NCBI RefSeq assembly: GCF_001304615.2 | Contig: NZ_CP032683.1 | Location: 1,240,001-1,304,000, forward strand | Length of the DNA: 64,000 nucleotides | Origin: Methanosarcina flavescens | GTDB taxonomy: Archaea; Halobacteriota; Methanosarcinia; Methanosarcinales; Methanosarcinaceae | Direction: 5' to 3' | Shown: one piece after another, positions 48,154 to 58,099 of the stretch | Layout: each line of letters begins with the position of its first letter | How positions within the stretch are numbered: the stretch's first letter is position 1 | Notes under the pieces: model-generated | The model's input: the letters and a program-made list of their open reading frames with translations, nothing else | Databases searched by the model: none | What the model was told of the DNA's origin: nothing | Program-made: the position numbers and the translations under genes

Positions 48154-49386
48154 TTAGCAAACAGGGCATTTTCCTGCGACCAGTTCCATTGAAAAAGCCT
48201 GTATATTCTCAAGCTCTTTTTCCATTACTTCGGCTGCCTCCTTTTCTACTTCGCTTGCAGATCCTTTCTCCATTATCAACTGGGCAGTGGCGATCTGGGG
48301 CTGATCAATTGGGGTCCCGATTTCACTCAAAAGCCAGACATAAACTTCGGAAACATCAGGCACTTCTCTATAGATCCGGGCTGCAATCCTGTGGGAAAGA
48401 AGGTTGTAAATTTTTCCTATATGGCTCACAGGATTTTTGCCTGCCGCGGCTTCACTGCTAACAGGACGGTTCAGGGGAATTACTCCGTTTACGCGGTTTC
48501 CGCGTCCAACCTGCCCGCCGTCCGCATCTTCTGCAGAAGTGCCAGTTACAGTGGTATAAATTCCCTGTAGCCCCCTGCCCGGAACATCCAGAGTGTTCAG
48601 GGAAGCTGTCGGCTTCAGGCACATACAGGCTTCAAATTCAGCCCTTGCTTCCTCTGCAAACTCGGCAGCAAACTCCTCTATCCGCTCGTGCAGTTCGATT
48701 TTTTTCTTAAAATACTCATTTTCGGATTCAACAAACCTGTCCACCAACGGCATTGCAACGGTCAGATGCATGTCTTCCCTGTGCCTGAGTCCCATAACTT
48801 TTACATCTTCTCCTGATTCCGGATACTCCTTTTTGAACTTCTTCGAGTTCAGGTATCTCTCACATTCAAAAACAAGCCTTTCAGTAGGGCTCAATGGTGC
48901 ATATCCGACTGCTGCAGATGTGTCGTTTGCCCCGAGAATTTCCCCTCCTCTGCTAAATATATCCATAAGTTCTGCAGAACCTTTTTTTAACTCTACCTGA
49001 TAGATAAGATTCTCAGGATCCACAAACCGGAGGTTATCCTGAATCCATTGCTGCGCTGTACTGACCGCAAGCTCGGGAACGTCAATCTCTATTCCCTGCG
49101 CTTCAAAAGTCGCCCTGTCCCCGATGATAAGCCTCATAGGGCTTAGTATTCTGCCTCCTCCTAATTTCCCTTCCACTTCTCCTGCAACAAGCATGCCCTT
49201 GTCAATGTTATAGTGCAGAATAGTCCCGAAAGTCTCAAGGTATTTCTGGCTCAAATTCACTGATATTTGTTCCATAACTGCATCGCAGATATAATCCGGA
49301 TGCCCCAGCCCCTTTCTTTCAACAACTTCAACTCTCTGGCGGTAAACCTCAGACGCTTTTAATTCTTCTATGACTATATTTCTCAA
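48154..49386 (-). CDS. mat: S-adenosylmethionine synthetase, archaeal type
   Basis: About 410 residues. [61 protein letters not shown] and [18 protein letters not shown] are archaeal MAT hallmarks, unrelated in length to bacterial MetK. It makes AdoMet from methionine and ATP. The start is a TTG: 49386 gives the usual MRNIVIEEL opening with GGGGG 6-8 nt upstream; TTG 49401 would add five residues. It is convergent with ubiA. Confidence 0.94.
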   Translation of the reverse strand: MRNIVIEELKASEVYRQRVEVVERKGLGHPDYICDAVMEQISVNLSQKYLETFGTILHYNIDKGMLVAGEVEGKLGGGRILSPMRLIIGDRATFEAQGIEIDVPELAVSTAQQWIQDNLRFVDPENLIYQVELKKGSAELMDIFSRGGEILGANDTSAAVGYAPLSPTERLVFECERYLNSKKFKKEYPESGEDVKVMGLRHREDMHLTVAMPLVDRFVESENEYFKKKIELHERIEEFAAEFAEEARAEFEACMCLKPTASLNTLDVPGRGLQGIYTTVTGTSAEDADGGQVGRGNRVNGVIPLNRPVSSEAAAGKNPVSHIGKIYNLLSHRIAARIYREVPDVSEVYVWLLSEIGTPIDQPQIATAQLIMEKGSASEVEKEAAEVMEKELENIQAFSMELVAGKCPVC

Positions 49387-49625
49387 ACTCTCGTCCCCCA
49401 AATTCTAAAAGCACAGTTGCACTAAAGGCAGTTGCATTAAAGGCAATAATTCCCTTAAGGCTTGATAAAGATTAATGATACTACTTTTCACTGAGATTCA
49501 TGTTTCAATAATATAGCCCGAAACCAACTTTCATAATAAATTTACAGATATTAATCTGTCGAATTCAAATCCTTTATCGATGAATCTCAAGAATCTTGTT
49601 GTTATTATTATTCAAGATTAACCTA

Positions 49626-50375
49626 TTAAATGAATTCCAATTCTTCAGATGATCTTTTTTTGCTTTTGTCCCGGCTTCCGGGTTCGGGTTCATTTTCGAT
49701 TTCCGGAAGATGTTTCAGGTACTCTTTCATCATCATGGGAAAAGTATTTGCAGGCACAAAACGGACTCCAAGCTGCTCGGCCCACTTCTCAATCCCATAA
49801 TCGCTTGCAATAACTGCGGCGTCAAGCTCCTTGGCAAGGATGAGAACATCAATATCAGGAGCACTATCAAGAATCCCATATCTCAGGGCAGCACGATACT
49901 TATTCCGAAATTTGCCAATGATCCCCCCGATTACTTCCCTCTCAACTTCTTCCTTATACTCTTTTTTCTTATTTTGCGGATTTTCCATGAAGAGGCACTC
50001 AGTAGCGGCTTCCCATATCGCATCTTCTGCAACTCCCATGCCCCGGTTGATCCTTTCCCGCATATAAGCAACATATTCATGAAAAATCTGAGAAGTTACA
50101 CTAACCCTATATCGGTCAGGAGATTTCTTCACAAGCCAGGTATCTATTTTTGCCATAACTTCCCTGTCACAGCCATTGTGACTTGCGAATTCATACATCT
50201 CTTTATACACTGACGGATAGGGCACATAACAGCTTATACCAAACTGCAGGCGAACATTGGCTATCAGATCAAGGATTGCCTTCATTCCCTCACAAAGGGA
50301 AGCATAGCCCATAACCTCACGCGTCTGCAGGTCCGTTAATGCTGTAGTATCCAGCACGAATCTCTGTTTGAGCAT
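49626..50375 (-). CDS. HARP, protein-only RNase P homologue (PIN domain)
   Basis: 249 residues. PIN-type start [15 protein letters not shown] with the first catalytic Asp, Asp/Glu residues in the middle, and [30 protein letters not shown] near the end. The central helical insertion matches the 'RNA ligase partner'/HARP family (homologues of Aquifex RNase P). It can trim tRNA 5' leaders in vitro. Deletion studies in Haloferax and Methanosarcina mazei indicated it is not the main RNase P there. The acidic/basic tail ([20 protein letters not shown]) is a local feature. Confidence 0.88.
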   Translation of the reverse strand: MLKQRFVLDTTALTDLQTREVMGYASLCEGMKAILDLIANVRLQFGISCYVPYPSVYKEMYEFASHNGCDREVMAKIDTWLVKKSPDRYRVSVTSQIFHEYVAYMRERINRGMGVAEDAIWEAATECLFMENPQNKKKEYKEEVEREVIGGIIGKFRNKYRAALRYGILDSAPDIDVLILAKELDAAVIASDYGIEKWAEQLGVRFVPANTFPMMMKEYLKHLPEIENEPEPGSRDKSKKRSSEELEFI

Positions 50376-50630
50376 TTTTTAAACCTTTAAGAACAGTCTT
50401 CTTTACCCATTTTATGTATTGATCAAGGATCAATAAAATTCTTTGTTTTAACCTGATTATTTACTAACTTTTTATCTTTTTTCTGTTTTTATAGTCCTTC
50501 TTTATTTTATTATTCGTTTATTTTTTAATTAAAATCAATAACTGTATATAGTTTTAAGACATATATTTCCATAGGGAAGTTAAAACCAGAGGCTAGAAAG
50601 CTGTCTAAAACGCATTTTATAAAGTGTCTC
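50376..50630. other. Promoter side of HARP and start of the leader region
   Basis: 255 bp of AT-rich DNA with T-runs. The HARP promoter should lie at 50400-50460. No gene. A 188-codon minus-strand frame spanning 50525-51091 is antisense to the structured region and the zinc-ribbon gene and is not called. Confidence 0.35.
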
Positions 50631-50963
50631 CTAATGTTGTTTCGATTCAAATGCGAAAAGCATTTTTGAACCAACATTAGAATAAATATTGCACTGTTAA
50701 TCCTTATTGTTTGCTTTTCAGCTCTGGACCGATCTTCTCGAGATCGATGTGCAAGTCGGGTAATACCGGCAGGTAGAACACAGCTCAATGTTGTGAAAGA
50801 TTGAGCCGGATTGGACATCTCAAAATAGTCCGATTCGGTATAGTATGGGTAATAAGCTGAAAATGGGGTATATAATTTGAGTGCAAACACGGAGACATTG
50901 AAACCCTGTGGAGGCTCAGCACAGGGCGTGGTGAGAAACCCTCTGAGTAAGGGAGGCGACACA
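50631..50963 (+). ncRNA. Highly structured RNA-like leader, possible group II intron fragment or cis-regulator
   Basis: Stems in order: CTAATGTTG/CAACATTAG with inner TTCAAATGC/GCATTTTTGAA (50631-50680); CGATCT/AGATCG (50730-50746); GTCGG/CCGGC (50755-50770); GCTCAAT/ATTGAGC (50783-50806); CCGGATTGGAC/GTCCGATTCGG, 11 bp with two G-U pairs (50806-50838); CCCTGTG/CACAGGG (50904-50926); CCTC/GAGG (50940-50956). The last one covers GGGAGG, the ribosome site of the next gene. GAAA and GTGAGAAA linkers recall group II intron domains, but no domain V or reverse transcriptase is present. No coding frame explains the region. Confidence 0.5.
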
Positions 50964-51308
50964 ATGAAGGAGTATTGCAATATTTGTGGTCGAGAATTGC
51001 TGGAAGACGTACTGGTTGTGGACACTAGCCTGGATATGAAACCAATAAAGTTCAAAGAGGTCCACGGGGATAAGTCCGATCTGATCTGCATTGAGTGTGC
51101 AATTGATTCGATTGAAAATCCACCCTTTGTATGTTCAAGATGCGGGCAGCCAATCGAATTTAATGAAAAGTTCTATGTGTTCAAGGAGGCAACCACAAAA
51201 CCTGGCGGTCCCAAAGTTGACTTTAAAGAGATATGCCTTGACGATAAATATATCTGCAGCACATGTTTTTCTGAGATAATGAATCCCGAGGGTGACGAAG
51301 AAGATTAA
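50964..51308 (+). CDS. Zinc-ribbon protein with four CxxC motifs
   Basis: 114 residues from the ATG at 50964 (GGGAGG 7 nt upstream). An upstream in-frame start exists at 50877 but lies in the structured leader. Cysteine pairs: CNICG (residue 5), CIEC (about 43), CSRCG (about 59) and CSTC (about 102), suggesting two zinc ribbons. It ends in an acidic tail GDEED. No catalytic motif, so it may bind nucleic acid or protein. Its ribosome site lies inside a predicted hairpin. Confidence 0.8.
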   Translation: MKEYCNICGRELLEDVLVVDTSLDMKPIKFKEVHGDKSDLICIECAIDSIENPPFVCSRCGQPIEFNEKFYVFKEATTKPGGPKVDFKEICLDDKYICSTCFSEIMNPEGDEED

Positions 51309-51729
51309 ACGGAAATCCATGCGTAAACTTAATCCCTCTACCTGAATTTTTAATCAATAGACACGAATCGGGTACCAGTTTTTGTCTTTACTTTTTATCT
51401 TTCTTTGCTTCTTTTTCTTCTTAAGCTATCTAAGAATTCTTCATTTGAAAATTGATGGTTCATCGTATTTCCTATACAATTATTCGCGGATCCATGAAAT
51501 TAGATTTTATAAAGCATAAATATTAATCTTATAAAAGTAGAGACTATTGATCTAATAAACAGGTCTGACAAACATAATCCAATAAACGGAGACTGACAAA
51601 TAGAACCAGATAAATAGAATAAATAAAACAGATAAATAAAATCTTACAAATAGAACGACTGATATCTATAAGCATGGAATTCTGTTTGTTTCGTTCTATT
51701 AAACTATATAATCTCGCGGGGGTAATAGA
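51309..51729. other. Intergenic region with degenerate A-rich repeats
   Basis: 421 bp. From 51560 to 51665, units like GACAAATAGAAC and AGATAAATA recur irregularly. No gene. TATATAATC near 51705 is the likely TATA element for the thioredoxin gene, with GGGGG at 51718-51722 as its ribosome site. Confidence 0.4.
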
Positions 51730-52122
51730 TTGAATGGAAGCAGTGTGATTGAAATTGGAGATATGAACTGGGGAGAAATAGTAGAGAGTTCTAAAAAACC
51801 GGTTATCGTAATGTTCTACAGCTCTACCTGCCCTTATTGCAAAGCTATGGAACCTTATTTTATAAACTATGCAAGAGAATTCGAGAACTCGGCAGTTTTT
51901 GCCCGCCTGAATATTGAAACAAATCCATGGACTGCAGAAAGGTACGGCGTTCTGGGCACGCCTACGTTTAAGTTTTTCTGCCAGGGAAGACCCGTGTGGG
52001 AGCAGGTAGGCCAGATCTATCCTTCCATACTGAAAAAGGCAGTTGAAGATATGATTAATTACGGAGAAGAGTGTATAAGGAAAAGCACTCCAATCGGTCA
52101 GGACATCACGGGATACGTTTGA
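51730..52122 (+). CDS. Thioredoxin-family protein
   Basis: 130 residues from a TTG start with GGGGGT upstream. Active site in YSSTCPYCKAMEP near residue 37 (C-P-Y-C, glutaredoxin-like). cis-Pro is in LGTPTFKFFCQG near residue 77. The fold continues GRPVWEQVGQIYPSILKKAVED. It reduces protein disulphides; the extra Cys after the cis-Pro strand is uncommon. No reductase gene is adjacent. Confidence 0.87.
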   Translation: MNGSSVIEIGDMNWGEIVESSKKPVIVMFYSSTCPYCKAMEPYFINYAREFENSAVFARLNIETNPWTAERYGVLGTPTFKFFCQGRPVWEQVGQIYPSILKKAVEDMINYGEECIRKSTPIGQDITGYV

Positions 52123-52440
52123 CCTGCAGGTCAGCACCCAGGTTCTTTTTTTCCTTTTCTTTCTGCCTGTAGATTCCTTTTTCACAAGCCCGAACTTCCC
52201 AAATGTAGCCTGAACTGCGGCCAGGATACTGACACGCCTGTCTTTCCTACGATATTCAACTTCAGCTTTTCTAAAATCTTTTACTATATTCTTAGAAAAG
52301 AAACTTATCAGAAGAGAAGGTTTATGTATACAGACATGCCCACATAAACTCTCTCAGATCAGTACTCCATTTGAGACATGAACCTGTAATTACTCTTACA
52401 ATAATTTCTTAATTAATCCTGTAAATTTTGAGGAATAAAA
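52123..52440. other. Intergenic region before the deoxyhypusine-synthase-like gene
   Basis: 318 bp. I see no gene or strong repeat. GAGG at 52430-52433 is the ribosome site for the next gene. Confidence 0.4.
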
Positions 52441-53394
52441 ATGGACTTTGAAGACTCTTCTAAGAACCTTACAACTCCGATCAGGGGTGCAAAGATAGTT
52501 GCGGATATGACCGTAGACGATCTTGTAAGGGAATATAGTGGCTGTGCCTTTGGAGCAGGCAGGCTGGCTGAAGCCGTGGATATCTATTATGATATGCTGG
52601 CTTCCGAGAAAACTACGAAATTCTTCGGGCTTGCAGGAGCTATGACTCCAGCAGGCATGAGAAATATTATCGCTGATTTGATACGCGACGGCCATATCGA
52701 TGTGCTTGTTACTACTGGAGCGAATATGGTACATGATACTGTTGAGGCTCTGGGTCTTCACCATTATAAGGGTACAGCCTGTGCAAATGATATCCAGCTC
52801 AGGCACGACTGCATCGACAGGATATATGACGTCTACCTGCCAGACCACCATTTTACCGAACTTGAAGAATTTCTGCAGAGCACCTATGCCGGGCTTCCTA
52901 AGGAAAAGCTTTCTATCCGGCAGGTTCTCACTGAGATAGGGAAAAACCTTGATGACGATTCCTCTATCCTGAAAACCGCAGCAGATATGGGTGTGCCTGT
53001 GTACTGCCCTGCCCTTCAGGATTCTGTAATAGGGCTTCAAGCCTGGCTATATAAAGAAGGGAATCCTCTGCATGTGGATGCTTTTGCTGATATGCACGAG
53101 TTTATGGAAATCTGTTATGAGACCGAGAGTGCAGGCGCCCTGCTCCTTGGGGGTGGAGTTCCGAAAAACTATATTCTGCAGTCTATGCTTGTGACCCCCA
53201 GGTCATTTGATTATGCAATCCAGTTGACCATGGACCGCCCTGAGACCGGTGGTCTAAGCGGGGCAACACTTGACGAAGCCCAGTCCTGGGGAAAGGTCGG
53301 AGAAAATGCAAAAGCTGTAACTGTGTACGCTGATGCAACTATTACTCTTCCACTTATAGTTGCAGCTGTGCGGACACGCCTTTTAAAGAGATGA
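52441..53394 (+). CDS. Deoxyhypusine synthase-like protein
   Basis: 317 residues. NAD-binding [30 protein letters not shown], and [10 protein letters not shown] are family features. The catalytic lysine segment reads [12 protein letters not shown], followed by [21 protein letters not shown]. Canonical eukaryal and archaeal DHS has GGG-x-x-KHH at this point; the PKN form is typical of the DHS-like branch that includes bacterial homospermidine-type enzymes. Lys is kept, so an aminobutyl transfer from spermidine is likely. Acceptor (aIF5A or a polyamine) is uncertain. Followed by pyrF after 4 nt. Confidence 0.85.
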   Translation: MDFEDSSKNLTTPIRGAKIVADMTVDDLVREYSGCAFGAGRLAEAVDIYYDMLASEKTTKFFGLAGAMTPAGMRNIIADLIRDGHIDVLVTTGANMVHDTVEALGLHHYKGTACANDIQLRHDCIDRIYDVYLPDHHFTELEEFLQSTYAGLPKEKLSIRQVLTEIGKNLDDDSSILKTAADMGVPVYCPALQDSVIGLQAWLYKEGNPLHVDAFADMHEFMEICYETESAGALLLGGGVPKNYILQSMLVTPRSFDYAIQLTMDRPETGGLSGATLDEAQSWGKVGENAKAVTVYADATITLPLIVAAVRTRLLKR

Positions 53395-53398
53395 ATTT

Positions 53399-54064
53399 AT
53401 GGAAAGGAAAACCCGTATGATTCTTGCCCTGGATGTTTCTGACAGGGAAGAAGCACTTAAAATTGCAGAGGATGTTTCAGAATTCGTGGACGCCATAAAA
53501 GTAGGCTACCCCCTTGTACTCGCAACCGGGCTTGAGATAATCAGGGAACTTGCTGAATTTGCTCCAATAATCGCAGATTTCAAGGTTGCCGATATTCCCA
53601 ATACCAACCGCCTTATCTGCAAACAGGTCTTTGAAGCAGGAGCCGATGCCGTGATTGTCCAGGGTTTCACAGGTCGTGACAGCCTTGATGCCTGCATTGA
53701 GGTTGCCTCTGAATACAGGAGAGATGTGTTCGTAGTAAGCGAGATGAGCCACCCAGGAGGAGCCGAATTCCTCCAGCCTGTCGGGGAAGCAATTGCGAGA
53801 ATGGCATCTGAAGCAGGAGCCTTTGGCCTTGTTGCCCCTGCGACCAGGCCGGAAAGAGTAAAGAAAATAAGGAAGATTATCGGAGATAAACTCACTATTA
53901 TCTCGCCCGGAGTCGGTGCCCAGGGAGGAAGAGCCTCTGATGTTATTGCCGCAGGTGCCGATTGGGTAATAGTAGGAAGGAGCATCTATAAAGCAGAATT
54001 ACCGAAAGAGGCTGCCAGCGAGATTGCTGCCGAGATTGAGGCTGAACTCAGAGGAGAGGGCTGA
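53399..54064 (+). CDS. pyrF: Orotidine 5'-phosphate decarboxylase
   Basis: 221 residues. Catalytic D-x-K-x-x-D in [12 protein letters not shown] near residue 61, the opening [13 protein letters not shown], and SPGVGAQGG plus [11 protein letters not shown] phosphate loops near the end. It makes UMP in the last step of pyrimidine synthesis. The ATG is 4 nt after the previous stop, so the two genes are cotranscribed. Confidence 0.96.
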   Translation: MERKTRMILALDVSDREEALKIAEDVSEFVDAIKVGYPLVLATGLEIIRELAEFAPIIADFKVADIPNTNRLICKQVFEAGADAVIVQGFTGRDSLDACIEVASEYRRDVFVVSEMSHPGGAEFLQPVGEAIARMASEAGAFGLVAPATRPERVKKIRKIIGDKLTIISPGVGAQGGRASDVIAAGADWVIVGRSIYKAELPKEAASEIAAEIEAELRGEG

Positions 54065-54348
54065 AAAATATTTTTAGAATTTATTTCTTTTAAAAATATT
54101 TTCCGTTTCTTGAGAGATATTTATTATTTAACTATATATTATCTGATCAATTGAGTGCCTGTGATGAAAAACTTTGCTGATTTATGATGAGCCCTATGAG
54201 TTCTGAGGCACGAAAATTGAATATTTAGTATTAAATAAAAAGAAAAACCAGTTCCAGGTTTTACATGAAACAGGGAAGCCATTTATACAAATAGAATATG
54301 TTTTTTTGTCGCTGCCGGGTATGACAGGCTTAAGGAGGGTTGTCCAGT
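54065..54348. other. Spacer downstream of pyrF
   Basis: 284 bp, AT-rich, no gene. T-runs at 54075-54110 could end the pyrF transcript. Confidence 0.4.
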
Positions 54349-54897
54349 TTAAGAAACTACTGTTATCCGGCTATAACCAGGACAGTTTTTTACTACTTTT
54401 TTGAAAGAAAGCCTCCTGTCTTCCAGTTGCTTTTTTATCGCCAGGTCTACAGCTTTAATGAGCTCATCCTGGGGCACCAGGGTTACAGCAGAAAGTACCT
54501 TTACTCTGGACCGTGCGCTTTTCTCTTTTTTGAGAATTTCTATCTCCGGGATTCTATGGGCTGATGTCACACTTCCCTTTACAAAATTTCCTTTATGAGC
54601 AAATGAAAGCTTGATATGCCCTATAAACTCGGAATTAAGTTCTTTTACTTTATTTTTTATATTATTCAAGATCTGTTCCGAAATCGAAACTGCAGTCTCA
54701 AGAGAAATTTCCTGCGAAATAATTTCAAACTCGGATGAATAAGCCGAAACTCCGGACATTTGAACTGATTTTTTCCTGCCCTCAGTTATATCTCTCCTGC
54801 TGGTATCATTCAGCATCCCGAGAAATTTATCAAAATTTTCTCCTCCGGGTGCTGCCTCATTAATTAGTTGATATTTTGCTCTTCCTGTAATTAACAA
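54349..54897 (-). CDS. Hypothetical protein, 182 residues
   Basis: Soluble, mixed alpha/beta sequence with no recognised motif. The middle, SSEFEIISQEISLETAVSISEQILNNIKNKVKEL, is helical; a basic segment RIPEIEILKKEKSARSRVKV and the end KNCPGYSRITVVS follow. The frame starts with TTG at 54897 without a good ribosome site; the ATG at residue 28 is an alternative. Adjacent to a decayed transposase, so it may be accessory. Confidence 0.55.
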   Translation of the reverse strand: MLITGRAKYQLINEAAPGGENFDKFLGMLNDTSRRDITEGRKKSVQMSGVSAYSSEFEIISQEISLETAVSISEQILNNIKNKVKELNSEFIGHIKLSFAHKGNFVKGSVTSAHRIPEIEILKKEKSARSRVKVLSAVTLVPQDELIKAVDLAIKKQLEDRRLSFKKVVKNCPGYSRITVVS

Positions 54898-54936
54898 ACC
54901 TGTTAATGTCCATTTACGCTTAGTAATTCCAGCTTC

Positions 54937-55416
54937 TCATGCTGGTGTTTTTCTTTCTGAAATTCCATTTTGTTTTTCTTTAGCTAATCTCCTGTCATCT
55001 ATACTTTGACCAAAGATAGCTCTTTTTTCAATATTCTGAAGCTTCCTTGTTTGTTTTTGATAACCTGAGCACATCTGAGATTCTCATCAGTACAATTGCC
55101 GGTTTTCTAGGTCTTCCTTTCTTACCTGTTTTAGGAAATTCTACCAATTTACCATATTTTTCTAAAAGAGCTTTAGCATAGAATTTTAATTCATCTGTAA
55201 CAAAAAGAGATTTTAAATTTGAAAGGTGTCTATCTGTAATCTTTACTAATTCAGTTGCTACATAATGTTTTCTTGGTCCCAATACAAAATCACTTATTAA
55301 TCTGAATTCAGGTGCAAAGCTTACCCACAACCATGCTCCATCATCTTCAATTTCTATTTTTGGCGTAACAAGCGCTCCTAATACTATGCCTACTATTTTT
55401 TCTAATCCTGAGCAGT
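54937..55416 (-). pseudogene. Degenerate IS transposase (IS1-like, Methanosarcina type)
   Basis: The minus-strand frame open from 55416 to 55028 encodes KIEIEDDGAWLWVSFAPEFR and then LFVTDELKFYAKALLEKYGKLVEFPKTGKKGRPRK, the catalytic core of a transposase common in this genus. Its end drifts into unrelated residues. The true C-terminal part (IEKRAIFGQSIDDRRLAKEK) continues in another frame to a TGA at 54937-54939. The N-terminal DNA-binding half and terminal inverted repeats were not found. The upstream boundary is a TAG in this frame. It cannot be active. Confidence 0.7.
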
Positions 55417-55796
55417 CTACTTAAAAACTTTTAGTAATCTTGATTTTTAGCAGTCTTGATTAATACCACCTGTATTCTAACTCTTTTCCATATTTATCTG
55501 TATTTTGAAGAGCAGGAAGTAGCCAAAAACTTTCGTTTTCCACAAGAATCTCTTCGTCTTAAAATTTCAGAAAAAATCAATAAGAACCAATTTATAGAAT
55601 TATAACTATATTAAAAAACAGGGTTGTAATCGGTAAAAGGATGCATAAACATGCTTAAGTAGGTTTTTTAAAGGAGTTCTCGAGCGATATACGCTGGCGC
55701 AGATGTCATACTGGGGAAAACTGGGGACGTTGAGAGAAAATTTGCTGAACGGAATTATCAGATATAACTTTTTAAAGAAGGATTTGGGGCGAAAAT
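55417..55796. other. Spacer upstream of the MDR gene
   Basis: 380 bp. The left part (to about 55480) is probably more of the transposase remnant. GGGGCG at 55787-55792 is the ribosome site of the next gene. No other element seen. Confidence 0.4.
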
Positions 55797-56726
55797 TTGA
55801 AAGCGATAAAGATTTATGAGTTTGGGGGACCAGATGTTCTCAGATATGAAGATATCCCGAAGCCTAAGCCAGGACCTGGGGAAATCTTGATTCGAATTAT
55901 TGTAGCCGGAGTTAACCCTATAGATTGGAAAATTCGCAGCGGATATATACGTGAGTTGCCTCTGCCGACAATTATGGGGCTTGATGTCGCAGGTATCGTG
56001 GAAGCTGTAGGGCAGGGAGAAACTTCCTTCCAGCCTGGAGATGAAATTTTTGCTAAAGTTTCTATAGGGCAGGGAGGCTACGCCGAGTATACCGTTACCA
56101 GTTCTACGCAGGCGGCGAAAAAACCCAGAAGTATCGGGTTTGTTGAAAGTGCTGCCATTCCTACTGCCGGCCTTGCTGCCTGGCAGTCACTTTTTGATAT
56201 TGCAGGCCTGGAGAGTGGACAGAGCGTACTCATTCACGGAGCTGCGGGTGGGGTAGGGACTTTTGCAGTCCAGTTCGCCAAATGGAAGGGAGCACATGTT
56301 ATCGGCACAGCATCGAGTAAAAATGCCGAGTTCCTGAAGAGTATAGGCTCTGACGAAGTGATCGACTACAGGAACCAGCGGTTTGAGGAGATCGTCAATA
56401 ATCTGGACGTAGTTCTGGATACCATAGGTGGAGATACATTCGAAAGGTCGTGGAAAGTACTGAAACCCGGCGGATTCCTGGTATCGACCGTAGCCAGCAT
56501 TCCCGAAGGGATGCCGCAAAAGTATGGGGTACGTGCAAAAACTCTTATGACTCAGGCTGACGGAAGAGAACTTGCTCAGATAGCAGCCATAGTAGATGAA
56601 CAAAAAATCAAGCCAATCGTAACGACTGTGCTTCCTCTAGCTGATGCTAAAAAAGCGCATGAAATGAGTGAAAGCCGTCATATCCGCGGAAAGATCGTAC
56701 TGCGCGTTGCAGAGGATCCCAGATAA
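55797..56726 (+). CDS. MDR-family NADPH:quinone reductase-like oxidoreductase
   Basis: 309 residues from a TTG start with GGGGCG upstream. N-terminal GroES-like domain (YEFGGPDVLRYEDIPKPKPGPGEILIRI, GLDVAGIVEAVG), then the Rossmann motif HGAAGGVGTFAVQFAKWKGA near residue 150. Zinc ligands of alcohol dehydrogenases are missing, as in zeta-crystallin/QOR-like enzymes. It probably reduces quinones or enones with NADPH. It looks bacterial and sits beside an IS remnant, so acquisition is plausible. Confidence 0.9.
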   Translation: MKAIKIYEFGGPDVLRYEDIPKPKPGPGEILIRIIVAGVNPIDWKIRSGYIRELPLPTIMGLDVAGIVEAVGQGETSFQPGDEIFAKVSIGQGGYAEYTVTSSTQAAKKPRSIGFVESAAIPTAGLAAWQSLFDIAGLESGQSVLIHGAAGGVGTFAVQFAKWKGAHVIGTASSKNAEFLKSIGSDEVIDYRNQRFEEIVNNLDVVLDTIGGDTFERSWKVLKPGGFLVSTVASIPEGMPQKYGVRAKTLMTQADGRELAQIAAIVDEQKIKPIVTTVLPLADAKKAHEMSESRHIRGKIVLRVAEDPR

Positions 56727-56939
56727 AACCTGAATCCGCCTGCAGGTATTGATAAGGTGCAGGAGACCTGCTCTAACATTGAAATGGAGATGATATCCAA
56801 TCCTGTAACTTTTACCGGCTTGCCTGTAAAATTATGATTTTTCTGCGGTAAGGGAAAGGAGTCATCGAGAACAAACTTCAATGGGGACGATAAGTGCCAG
56901 TTATGTAAATACCCAGATTGCACGAAGGGAGAGAAAAAG

Positions 56940-57326
56940 GTGTCAGAAAAGCAAAAAAACTCCAGGAGCCTCATCCCGCTTTACATAATGATAGTATTAT
57001 TTTATATAGTTACCTCATTTCAGGGAGGCGGAGATAATGTCCTTTCAAAATCTGTGTCTAAGGAGTCCGATTTTGAAGTCAACCTCACTCAAGGTGTGAA
57101 TTACACCCTCTGGCTTGAGAGCCCTGATGGCCCCGAGAAAATGAATGTGACAATAAGCAAAGGTTCCTATGTTGCTTTTGAAAACACATTTGTTATGGCA
57201 CACTCAGGAAAAGATTACCTCCCTTACCATCCGGAATTTACTGTGAAAGAAAATGGGATTTACCACGTGCATGTCAAACCACTGGATTCTGGAATTGTCA
57301 ATTTGGAAATCAAGAAAATCAGATAA
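56940..57326 (+). CDS. Secreted/membrane-anchored hypothetical, 128 residues
   Basis: GTG start with GGGAGAG upstream. A basic start, one membrane helix (LIPLYIMIVLFYIVTSF, about 11-27), then about 100 extracellular beta-rich residues (FEVNLTQGVNYTLWLESPDG and ENGIYHVHVKPLDSGIVNLEI). It resembles an emp24/GOLD- or CARDB-like small beta-sandwich, but I do not name a family. Three N-x-T/S sites. Confidence 0.65.
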   Translation: MSEKQKNSRSLIPLYIMIVLFYIVTSFQGGGDNVLSKSVSKESDFEVNLTQGVNYTLWLESPDGPEKMNVTISKGSYVAFENTFVMAHSGKDYLPYHPEFTVKENGIYHVHVKPLDSGIVNLEIKKIR

Positions 57327-57353
57327 ACGGGAGAACGCATCCTAGATCGATTT

Positions 57354-57824
57354 TCATTTAACGAGATACTTTTCCATTATAAAATTAATTAAAGTTTGAC
57401 CTTTACGCTCAACGCTTTGCTGCTTAATTGTTTTGTAACCGCGCTTCTCAAAAAATGGTTTTGCAGTAATTGATGCCTCGGTGGTAATAATAATATCACG
57501 CCGCTGTGCGTATTTTTCTAATTCATCTGCGATTATGGTTGCTATTCCCTGCCCCTGGAAGTCTTTATGGACATAAAGCCGGTCAAGATATCCGGTTTTA
57601 TCCAGATTTCCAAAACCGACAATTGAACCATTAATTTCAATTACAACCGTATAGGTACTGGAAAGTGACTTATTCCACATATCTACATTGTTCTCTTCCG
57701 GTGCCCAGGCATCAAGTTGTGCTGAACTGTAGTCCTTCGAATTAATTGTATGGACTGTATCGTAAAACAGCTTAACTATTTCTCTGCAATCCTGTGATCT
57801 ATATAGTCTGACTATTTTCTTCAT
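57354..57824 (-). CDS. GNAT-family N-acetyltransferase
   Basis: 156 residues from the ATG at 57824 (AAGGT upstream); an 18-residue longer frame lacks support. The acetyl-CoA loop is VHKDFQGQGIATIIADELEKYA near residue 88, followed by TTEASITAKPFFEKRGYKTIKQQ, the usual motif B. Substrate unknown; similarity by eye is to YafP/ElaA-like small GNATs with the YLDRLYVHKDFQG pattern. Convergent with the previous gene. Confidence 0.85.
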   Translation of the reverse strand: MKKIVRLYRSQDCREIVKLFYDTVHTINSKDYSSAQLDAWAPEENNVDMWNKSLSSTYTVVIEINGSIVGFGNLDKTGYLDRLYVHKDFQGQGIATIIADELEKYAQRRDIIITTEASITAKPFFEKRGYKTIKQQSVERKGQTLINFIMEKYLVK

Positions 57825-58099
57825 TTTAGTGGACCTTCTAGACCATTCATGTAATATGCATGAAAATTGTGAATACAAAGCTGAGAATTGTAAGTTAAAG
57901 AAAATAATATCGGCTCTAACCGTATAATGATCAGCCGACGAAGTTTTTATAAAACCTGTTTCAATAAACTTAATATACCTATTAATTCTATTTTTATTTA
58001 AATATAATTATTTTTATTACTCCTGCGAACCCTGGCCGATACAAGGCGAGAATTCAATTTAGTTTTGTGGGAAAAATCCGATAAAACTGGAGGGTTATT

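Noticed and set aside
50525-51091. 188-codon minus-strand frame
   Set aside because: It is antisense to the zinc-ribbon start and the structured leader, with no ribosome site and no recognisable domain.
55028-55440. Amber codon at 55417-55419 before the transposase frame as pyrrolysine readthrough
   Set aside because: The codons upstream do not continue the transposase in that frame, and the gene also has a frameshift downstream, so it is simple decay.
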